Shown here: positions 17,352 to 24,144 of the stretch, piece by piece
How the letters are laid out: every line of letters starts with the position of its first letter
Position numbering within the stretch: position 1 is the first letter of the stretch
Assembly: GCA_963691905.1 (NCBI GenBank)
Contig: OY829891.1
Location: 1-64,000, forward strand
Length of the DNA stretch: 64,000 bases
Origin: QGON01 sp963691905
GTDB lineage: Bacteria; Pseudomonadota; Gammaproteobacteria; Chromatiales; Chromatiaceae
Direction of reading: 5' to 3'
The notes under the pieces: generated by a model
Databases searched by the model: none
Seen by the model: only the letters and a program-made list of their open reading frames with translations
Told to the model about the DNA's origin: nothing
Program-made: the position numbers and the translations under genes

Positions 17352-19294
17352 CGAAACGCACCGGTGTCTTTGTTTGCCACTGCGGTAAGAATATTGCCGC
17401 CACTGTCGACGTCAAGAAGGTCGCGCAGGAGCTGGCCAAGGACGACGGTGTGGTTTTTTCCGAAGACTATGTCTACATGTGCTCGGACCCGGGTCAGACT
17501 GCAGTCATCGACGCCATCAAGGACAATGACCTCAATGGCATGGTCATCTCCTGCTGCTCCCCTACCCTGCACGAAAAGACCTTCCGCGATGCCTCGGAGC
17601 TGGGCGACCTCAACGCTTTCCAGTGCGAGATTGCCAATATCCGCGAGCAGTGCGCCTGGGTTCATAAAGACATGGAGGTGGCCACCGAAAAGGCCCTCAA
17701 GATCACCCGTGCATCAGTACGCCGTGTCCAACACAATCAGGCGCTCGAACCGATCGGTGTTCCGGTTACCCGCCGGGCGCTGGTGGTTGGTGGGGGTATT
17801 GCCGGCATTCAGGCCGCGCTCGATCTGACCGATGCCGGTCTCGACGTGGTTCTGGTGGAAAAACAGGCGACCATCGGCGGTAACATGCTCAAGCTGTCGG
17901 AGACCTTCCCGACCCTCGACTGCTCCCAGTGCATCCTTTCGCCGAAGATGGTTTCGGTGTCGAAGAATTCCAAGATCAAGCTGATGACCGAGAGCGAGGT
18001 CGAAAGCATCTCCGGCTTTGTCGGCAACTTCAAGGTCAAAATCAAGAAAAAGGCAGAGTTCGTTGATCCAGAACTGTGCAAGCTCTGCGACGACTGCACC
18101 CCTGTCTGTCCTGTCGCCGTGCCCAATGAGTACGACGTGGGCCTGACCAACCGTCGTGCTATCCATATCCCCTTCGCCCAGGCGATTCCGGCCTCCTTTA
18201 CCCTGGATGAAGAGGCCTGTCTGGGGCTCAACCCGGTGGTCTGTGGCAAGTGCGAGGAGGTCTGCGACGTCGGGGCTATTGATTACGACAAGAAGCCGAC
18301 CGTTACCGAGGAAGATATAGGGGCCATTGTTGTCGCAACCGGTTTCGACCTCTACGGTATGGAACATATGGGTGAATTCGGTGGCGGGCGCTACCCGGAT
18401 GTGCTCGACGGCCTCCAGTTTGAGCGTCTCTGCTCGGCCTCAGGCGCCACCGAGGGCCATATTATGCGGCCGTCGGACCACAAGGTGCCCAAAGAGATCG
18501 TCTTTATCCAGTGTTCCGGCTCCCGGGACCCAGAGAACCACTGCGCCTACTGTTCGAAGATCTGCTGCATGTACACGGCCAAGCATGCAACCCTCTACAA
18601 ACACCATGTCCCCGACGGACAGGCCTACATCTTCTATATCGATATTCGCTCCGGCGGCAAGGGCTACGAGGAGTTTGTGCAGCGTTCGATGGAGAACGAC
18701 GGCGTGGTCTACCTGCGCGGCAGGGTCTCCAGGGTCTACGAAAAAGACGGCAAACTCAAGGTGATGGGGGTCGATACCCTGGCGGGACGCAACGTCGAGA
18801 TCAATGCCGATATGGTGGTACTGGCCCAGGCGATGGAACCCTCCAAAGGTACTGCCGAGATCGCCAAGGTCCTGAAGATAGGCCGTGACAAGGATGGCTT
18901 CCTGGCCGAGGCGCACCCGAAATTGAAACCGGTCGAGAGCGTCACGGCAGGCATCTACCTCGCCGGCGCCGCCCAGGGACCGAAGGATATTCCAGAGACG
19001 GTCAGTCAGGCGGGCGCCGCCGCCAGCAAAGTCATCGCCCTGCTTTCCAAGGATCAACTGGCCCACAGTCCGACGGTGGCAAAGGTCAGAGACCCCTACT
19101 GCACCGGCTGTGAGATGTGCGTCGACGCCTGCCCCTATGACGCCATTACCCTCGTGGACGGCAAGGCCAGCGTTAACGAGATTCTATGCGAAGGCTGTGG
19201 CTCCTGTGTGGGCGTCTGCGTGCGCGCCGCCATCGACGTCAAGAACGTCACCCAGCTTCAGGTTCACGAAATGATCAGCGCCATCATGGCGTAA
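17348..19294 (+). CDS. hdrA: HdrA-like FAD/iron-sulfur electron-bifurcating subunit
   Basis: A 648-residue HdrA. The N-terminal domain has Cys in VCHCGKN, YMCSDPG and SCCSPTLHEKTF. The FAD motif GGGIAG lies at residues 148-153. Iron-sulfur motifs follow: CKLCDDCTPVCP, CGKCEEVCDVG, the HdrA signature CSGSRDPENHCAYC, and two C-terminal ferredoxin motifs, CTGCEMCVDACP and CEGCGSCVGVCV. In methanogens HdrA is the flavin site where electrons split between ferredoxin and HdrB. Here it sits between korC and mvhD/flx genes, so its electrons probably come from NADH via the Flx module. The length is that of single HdrA, not a fused double form. Confidence 0.93.
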   Translation: MTKRTGVFVCHCGKNIAATVDVKKVAQELAKDDGVVFSEDYVYMCSDPGQTAVIDAIKDNDLNGMVISCCSPTLHEKTFRDASELGDLNAFQCEIANIREQCAWVHKDMEVATEKALKITRASVRRVQHNQALEPIGVPVTRRALVVGGGIAGIQAALDLTDAGLDVVLVEKQATIGGNMLKLSETFPTLDCSQCILSPKMVSVSKNSKIKLMTESEVESISGFVGNFKVKIKKKAEFVDPELCKLCDDCTPVCPVAVPNEYDVGLTNRRAIHIPFAQAIPASFTLDEEACLGLNPVVCGKCEEVCDVGAIDYDKKPTVTEEDIGAIVVATGFDLYGMEHMGEFGGGRYPDVLDGLQFERLCSASGATEGHIMRPSDHKVPKEIVFIQCSGSRDPENHCAYCSKICCMYTAKHATLYKHHVPDGQAYIFYIDIRSGGKGYEEFVQRSMENDGVVYLRGRVSRVYEKDGKLKVMGVDTLAGRNVEINADMVVLAQAMEPSKGTAEIAKVLKIGRDKDGFLAEAHPKLKPVESVTAGIYLAGAAQGPKDIPETVSQAGAAASKVIALLSKDQLAHSPTVAKVRDPYCTGCEMCVDACPYDAITLVDGKASVNEILCEGCGSCVGVCVRAAIDVKNVTQLQVHEMISAIMA

Positions 19295-19310
19295 TTGGAG
19301 GAAGATTCAG

Positions 19311-19757
19311 GTGTCGAACCCGTCGAAAGTGACTAAAGCAGAGGAGTTTGAGCCGCGCATCGTGGCTTTCCTGTGCAAATGGTGTTCGTCCGCTGGCAGC
19401 GATCTGGCCGGTGTGTCGCGTATTCAATATTCGGCAAACGCCACGCCTATCACCATTCCCTGTTCGGGATCGGTGTCGCCCATGTATATCCTCTCCGCCT
19501 TTAACAAGGGGGCGGATGGCGTACTGATTTCGGGCTGCCATCCAGGTGACTGTCACTACATGGAAGGAAACTATCTGGCCCGCCGCAAACTTTATCTGGT
19601 GAAGGAGTTGCTCCAGTTTATCGGTCTGGAATCGGAGCGCTTCCGCATGTCCTGGGTCTCGGCTGCCGAGGGGGCAAAATTTGCAGAAGTGGTTGATGAA
19701 TTCGTCGAGGATCTTCGCGTACTGGGTCCCCAGAACCGATTGAAGGCGGAGCGCTGA
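19311..19757 (+). CDS. mvhD: MvhD/FlxD-like [2Fe-2S] linker subunit
   Basis: A 148-residue protein with the MvhD landmarks CKWCSSAGSD, PCSGSVSP and GCHPGDCHY. MvhD docks an electron-donating module onto HdrA. The gene starts with GTG after an AGG-type ribosome site and ends in a TGATG overlap with the next gene. No hydrogenase gene is nearby, so the donor module is the Flx-like set downstream. Confidence 0.92.
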   Translation: MSNPSKVTKAEEFEPRIVAFLCKWCSSAGSDLAGVSRIQYSANATPITIPCSGSVSPMYILSAFNKGADGVLISGCHPGDCHYMEGNYLARRKLYLVKELLQFIGLESERFRMSWVSAAEGAKFAEVVDEFVEDLRVLGPQNRLKAER

Positions 19758-20797
19758 TGGTCAATGTAGAAGAGATTCGAGACTATGCCGCCGGCCTGCT
19801 GGAGAGGGGGGAGGTCAAGTCGGTGCTGGGTTTTCGACGTGGCTCGGCAAGCGCCTTTGCTGAACCCTGTACTTTGACTGAGGCTGACGATGCCGCCTCC
19901 CTGGTGTGGGATCCCACCTGCCTGAATAATCTGACACTCTATCTGGTCAAGGACCGCAAACAGCAGGCGGCAGCCAAGACCCCCGACAACCGTCCTGTTG
20001 GTATCGTTGCCAAGGGCTGTGACAGCCGCGCCGTCGGTGTTTTGCTGCAGGAGAACTACTTCAAGCGCGAGGATGTGGTGGTCATAGGCGTCTCCTGTGA
20101 AGATACAGGTGTCGTCGATCCGAAAAAACTCTCCGACAAGCTGAAGGGCAGGACGGCAAGCCGGGTGGCGTTTGATGACGCCGGTGGTTTTGTGGTCAGC
20201 ATACATGGCAGCGAATCGGAAACCGTTATACCCGCACATGAGATTTTGGCCGACCGTTGCCTGGAGTGCCGAGCGGCTGCTCCAGCGCTGAATAACGTCG
20301 TTTTCGGCAATACGGTCGAAGCACGTGATTTTAACGAGCCCTTCCATGCCGCCAAGGAAGCGGAGAGGATCTCTGAGGATGAGCGCTGGGCGACTTGGGA
20401 ACACCACTTTGATCGCTGCCTGCGCTGTTTCGCCTGCCGCGCAGTCTGCCCTATGTGCTACTGCCCTGAGTGTGTGGTCGACAGCACCACGTTTGTGGTC
20501 ACGCTGGGAACCAGTGCCGAGGAGAAGGCCAATCGCATCCGCTGGTGTGAACGCTCGGCGAATACCTCCGAAAGCGCCGTCTATCACTTGACCCGGGCCA
20601 TTCATCTGGCGGGTCGTTGTATCGATTGTGGCGAATGCGAGCGGGTCTGCCCGGTCAACATTCCGCTGCGTCTGCTCAATACCAAGCTGGAAAAAGAGGC
20701 CTTCGAGATGTTCGAGTACCAGGCGGGACACGATATCGAACAGGCATCACTACTGTCGTCCTTCCGGGACGAAGACCCCAATAGTTTCATCAGGTAG
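19757..20797 (+). CDS. Flx-type iron-sulfur subunit (FrhB-like N-terminus, two ferredoxin motifs)
   Basis: A 346-residue protein. The first half resembles the F420-hydrogenase/formate dehydrogenase beta (FrhB/FdhB) fold, with GIVAKGCDSRAV and a Cys-rich CLECRAAAP. The second half has CLRCFACRAVCPMCYCPEC and CIDCGECERVCP for two cubane clusters. Proteins of this kind occur in Flx (Flox) modules of bacterial Hdr systems, relaying electrons from the NAD-binding subunit toward MvhD/HdrA. The subunit letter is uncertain (FlxB or FlxC). It overlaps mvhD by one base and is 5 bases from the next gene. Confidence 0.8.
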   Translation: MVNVEEIRDYAAGLLERGEVKSVLGFRRGSASAFAEPCTLTEADDAASLVWDPTCLNNLTLYLVKDRKQQAAAKTPDNRPVGIVAKGCDSRAVGVLLQENYFKREDVVVIGVSCEDTGVVDPKKLSDKLKGRTASRVAFDDAGGFVVSIHGSESETVIPAHEILADRCLECRAAAPALNNVVFGNTVEARDFNEPFHAAKEAERISEDERWATWEHHFDRCLRCFACRAVCPMCYCPECVVDSTTFVVTLGTSAEEKANRIRWCERSANTSESAVYHLTRAIHLAGRCIDCGECERVCPVNIPLRLLNTKLEKEAFEMFEYQAGHDIEQASLLSSFRDEDPNSFIR

Positions 20798-20802
20798 CTC
20801 CC

Positions 20803-21834
20803 ATGGAAAAGATCCTTCGCCAGGAAAAACTCAGGGAGTGGGTCGATACCCTCGACGACTGCGAGGTGCACGCTCCCGCCTTCGCCGACTCAGTATGGAA
20901 TTACGCCAAGGTCGAGGCCGGTACAGATATCGATCTCTCCCATACCAACACCATCGGCTCCGTCAAGTCATTCGTCTTCCCGCAACGTGAGGTCTTCTTC
21001 CGTTTCGAAAAGAAGGACGGCGTGCCCCTGCTGACCTCGACCCTGCCTGATCCAATACCCACCGTGGTATTCGGCGTGCGGCCCTGCGACGGCCGGGGTA
21101 TGCCCCGCAACGACACAGTGTTCAATAAAGAGTTCGAGGATCCCTATTACTGGGCGAGACGCGACAAGCTGACTCTGATCGGCCTGGCCTGCAACCAACC
21201 CCACTCCCCAAACTGCTTTTGTCAATCGGTCGGTGGCTCACCGCACTCCGAGGAGGGTCTCGACATCCTGATGACCGACCTGGGCGACAGCTTCCACGTC
21301 AAGGGAATCACGGCGAAGGGTGTCGAGATCATGGAGCGGGGCCGCGACGCCTTCGATGCGGTTAGTGACAGTGACCAGGCCGAGATTGAGAAGATTCACA
21401 AGAGATCGCGTAGTTATCCCCAGCGTCCCCTCGGCGATCTGGACGCCATTCCCGAGGCCCTCCGCGAGAACTTCGACTCCCCGCTGTGGGCCGATATGGC
21501 GCAACACTGCATTGGGTGCGGTATCTGCACCTTCCTCTGTCCGACCTGCCACTGTTTCGACATCAACGACGAAGTGATCAGCCCGACCACTGGCGAGGGC
21601 GAGCGGGTGAGAACCTGGGACAACTGTCAATTCCCTGACTTCACCATGCACACCTCGGGACACAACCCCAGGGGCGATCTTGGTTCCCGTCTGCGGCAGC
21701 GGGTCAACCACAAATTTCTCTACTTCGTCGAAAACCATAATACCCAGCAGTGCACGGGCTGCGGCCGCTGCATCACGGAGTGTCCGGTCGGCATCGACAT
21801 TGTCGCGGTCCTGGAGAGGGTGGGGCAATCATGA
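20803..21834 (+). CDS. Flx-type iron-sulfur subunit (HydB/AsrA-like)
   Basis: A 343-residue member of the sulfhydrogenase beta/anaerobic sulfite reductase A family. It has a conserved core with VFGVRPCDGRG and CNQPHSPNCFC, and two C-terminal cluster motifs, CIGCGICTFLCPTCHC and CTGCGRCITECP. It would relay electrons between the flavoprotein encoded next (ATGA overlap) and the rest of the Hdr complex. In other settings the same family works with hydrogenases or sulfite reductase, but no such catalytic subunit is here. Confidence 0.85.
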   Translation: MEKILRQEKLREWVDTLDDCEVHAPAFADSVWNYAKVEAGTDIDLSHTNTIGSVKSFVFPQREVFFRFEKKDGVPLLTSTLPDPIPTVVFGVRPCDGRGMPRNDTVFNKEFEDPYYWARRDKLTLIGLACNQPHSPNCFCQSVGGSPHSEEGLDILMTDLGDSFHVKGITAKGVEIMERGRDAFDAVSDSDQAEIEKIHKRSRSYPQRPLGDLDAIPEALRENFDSPLWADMAQHCIGCGICTFLCPTCHCFDINDEVISPTTGEGERVRTWDNCQFPDFTMHTSGHNPRGDLGSRLRQRVNHKFLYFVENHNTQQCTGCGRCITECPVGIDIVAVLERVGQS

Positions 21835-22655
21835 CGGACAACATCTATCTTCCAAAGATTGGACGCATCGTCGGTATCGATGAGGAGACCCAGGGCGCCA
21901 GGGCAATCAAGACCTTCAAGGTCGAATTCCCGAACAGTGACGGTTTCGAGCACAACTGTGGTCAGTGCGCCATGCTGTCGATGTTCGGCAAGGGCGAATC
22001 AATGATCTCGATCGCCTCCTCGCCGCTGGTCAAGGAGTACAAGCAGTTCAGCATCATGAAGATGGGGCGAGTCACCTCGGCATTCCACGCCGCCGGAATC
22101 GGCGACTTCATCGGTATTCGTGGCCCCTACGGCAACCAGTTTCCCCTGGACGACTGGAAGGGCCGGGACCTGGTCTTCATCGGCGGCGGCGTCGGCCTGG
22201 CCCCGATCTGGCCGGTGATCCAGACGGCAGTGGCACGGCGTGAGGATTTCGGTAAGATCACTGTCTTTTACGGTGCCCGCACCTCCAGCGACATCATGTA
22301 CGAGGCCGATTTCGAGAAGCTCAAGGCGTCAGTCGAAGTGCAACTCTCTGTGGATGCCCCCGAGGAGGGCTGGCCGGGCTATACGGGCTTTGTTCCAGCT
22401 AACCTGATGGACAAAGCTCCGACATCAGATAACGCCATTGCTATTACCTGTGGCCCGCCGATCATGATAAAGTTCGTGATCCAGAATCTGCAGGCATTGG
22501 GCTTTGCGGATGAGCAAATCTACACCACCATCGAAAACAAGATGAAGTGTGGTATTGGCAAATGCGGTCGTTGCAACGTGGGTAAGGACTATGTCTGTGT
22601 GAAGGGTCCGGTCTATTCCTGGGCTGAACTGAAGAGCCTGCCGCAAGAATACTAG
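21831..22655 (+). CDS. FlxA-like FAD/NAD(P)-binding oxidoreductase (HydG/AsrB-like)
   Basis: A 274-residue ferredoxin-reductase-type flavoprotein. The flavin-binding region holds SIASSP, the nucleotide-binding region begins FIGGGVGLAPIWPV, and a C-terminal [2Fe-2S] motif reads CGIGKCGRCNVG with a following Cys. It probably oxidises NADH and feeds the HdrA complex. I start it at ATG 21831, overlapping the previous stop (ATGA); the frame is open 27 codons further upstream but those residues do not fit the family. It is the last gene of the tightly spaced hdr/kor/flx run. Confidence 0.87.
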   Translation: MTDNIYLPKIGRIVGIDEETQGARAIKTFKVEFPNSDGFEHNCGQCAMLSMFGKGESMISIASSPLVKEYKQFSIMKMGRVTSAFHAAGIGDFIGIRGPYGNQFPLDDWKGRDLVFIGGGVGLAPIWPVIQTAVARREDFGKITVFYGARTSSDIMYEADFEKLKASVEVQLSVDAPEEGWPGYTGFVPANLMDKAPTSDNAIAITCGPPIMIKFVIQNLQALGFADEQIYTTIENKMKCGIGKCGRCNVGKDYVCVKGPVYSWAELKSLPQEY

Positions 22656-22672
22656 ATACCATGTAGCTATTC

Positions 22673-22703
22673 ACCACGGAGAAATCGGGGATTTCTCCGT
22701 GGT
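22673..22703 (+). terminator. Perfect 14-bp hairpin between flxA-like gene and aclB
   Basis: The arms 22673-22686 and 22690-22703 pair perfectly around a GGG loop. No T-run follows, so it is not a textbook rho-independent terminator. It may attenuate, protect the 3' end, or mark a processing site between the hdr/kor/flx operon and the acl genes. Confidence 0.6.
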
Positions 22704-22775
22704 CAGCCTGCCTCAGCGCTGGGCGGAATGGTTGCGAAACAATGTATATTTTAGAGTGTTAAGGGGACAGATGTT

Positions 22776-24050
22776 ATGAACATCACTGGGATGCGTCACG
22801 GCGCAAAACTCCTGGATATTGTCGGTTTTCCTCGGTCCGAGGTGCTGGGTCCGGAGGCGAGCGATCAAGAGATCAAAAGCCTTATCGAGCGTTGCGGCGA
22901 AGTCTTCGTCAAGCCGATATTCAAGGGCGGCGTTGGCAAGAAGGGTAAGCACGGTCTGCTGGGCAGGGCCAAAGACCTGAGCAGCGCCATGCGGGAGAAA
23001 GAGCGGCTCTATTTTGCCGAGCACTTCCACAACAACACCCTGAGCAAGGCCGAAGGCGTTACCTTCGAGGGCGCGGTGCCAGCTGCTTACGAGGTCTACT
23101 TCTCCATCACCGATAATACCGAGTTCCGTGCGCCGACCATCACCATCACCCATCACGGCGGCGTCGATATCGAAGAGTTGCCCCCGGAGAAGATCACCAG
23201 CATCCCATTCGATCCGCTCACCGGGTTGAAGGGTTTTGTCATCTCCAACGCCCTGAAGCGCCTTGGCGCTCCCAGCGAGCTGATCAGTCCCCTGGTGCAG
23301 AACCTGCCCAAGCTCTGGGACCTCTACCACAACTATGGGATGACCACGCTGGAGCTGAACCCGATTCGCATGATGTCCAATAAGAAGGGGCGGCTGGTTC
23401 CCGTGGCATGTGACTTCAAGTGTGGCTTCGACGACGATGATCCCAACGTTGCCCGCCTGGGTCTGCCGGATGATCTGGACACCTCCAGCTACTCCGACTT
23501 CGAACAGGAGGTGAACTCGCTGCGCACCTATCAAGGCCAGTCCGACGTATTCGTAATCAATGAAGCGGGAACCATCTCCGCCATGACCTTCGGCGGCGGG
23601 GCTAACGCCCTGGTGACCGAGTTGCTGGGTGACTCGGCCACCATCTCATCTGACTTCGGCGGCAACCCCCCCTACGCCAAGATGCACGACATCAGCCGCA
23701 TCGTATACAAATATTGGCTGAAGAAGACCAACGTGCTGTTCATCATTGGCGGCAAGGCCAACAACACCGATATCTACGAGACCTTCCGCGCCATGGCGGA
23801 TGCGCTGCGGGATCACTTCAACACCCATGGACCGCAGCCGCTCTATGTGGTGGTGGGACGTGGCGGACCCAACCTGATCCGCGGCATGGGCTATATGCAG
23901 GATACCCTGGACTCCCTGGGCCTCCCCTATCAGATGTTTGGCTTCGACTCCGCCATGAGCGAGGTGGTCAACTACGCACAGGCTGCCGATGAGTGGATGA
24001 AAAACGGTGGTCGTGAAATCGTGGCCAAGAAGATGGGTATCGAAGGGTAA
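22776..24050 (+). CDS. aclB: ATP-citrate lyase, succinyl-CoA synthetase beta-like subunit
   Basis: A 424-residue protein with an N-terminal ATP-grasp domain (KPIFKGGVGKKGKHGL) and a C-terminal CoA-ligase domain (DFGGNPPYAKMHDI, FIIGGKANNTDIYETF). This matches the smaller subunit of two-subunit ATP-citrate lyase. With AclA it cleaves citrate to acetyl-CoA and oxaloacetate using ATP and CoA, the hallmark reaction of the rTCA cycle. An AAGGGGA ribosome site precedes the start. aclA follows after 94 bases. Confidence 0.92.
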   Translation: MNITGMRHGAKLLDIVGFPRSEVLGPEASDQEIKSLIERCGEVFVKPIFKGGVGKKGKHGLLGRAKDLSSAMREKERLYFAEHFHNNTLSKAEGVTFEGAVPAAYEVYFSITDNTEFRAPTITITHHGGVDIEELPPEKITSIPFDPLTGLKGFVISNALKRLGAPSELISPLVQNLPKLWDLYHNYGMTTLELNPIRMMSNKKGRLVPVACDFKCGFDDDDPNVARLGLPDDLDTSSYSDFEQEVNSLRTYQGQSDVFVINEAGTISAMTFGGGANALVTELLGDSATISSDFGGNPPYAKMHDISRIVYKYWLKKTNVLFIIGGKANNTDIYETFRAMADALRDHFNTHGPQPLYVVVGRGGPNLIRGMGYMQDTLDSLGLPYQMFGFDSAMSEVVNYAQAADEWMKNGGREIVAKKMGIEG

Positions 24051-24144
24051 CGGCTCTTCGCAGCCCTGAATAATATCTGTAACCAAGAATTTCCTAGCGT
24101 GGCCGCCTGATGGGCTGGCCACGCAAGATCAAGGGAGCCAAATT

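Noticed and set aside
19757..22655. Sulfhydrogenase or anaerobic sulfite reductase (Asr) reading of the flx-like genes
   Set aside because: The subunits belong to related families, but no hydrogenase large/small subunit or sirohaem-containing AsrC is nearby, while HdrA and MvhD are adjacent.
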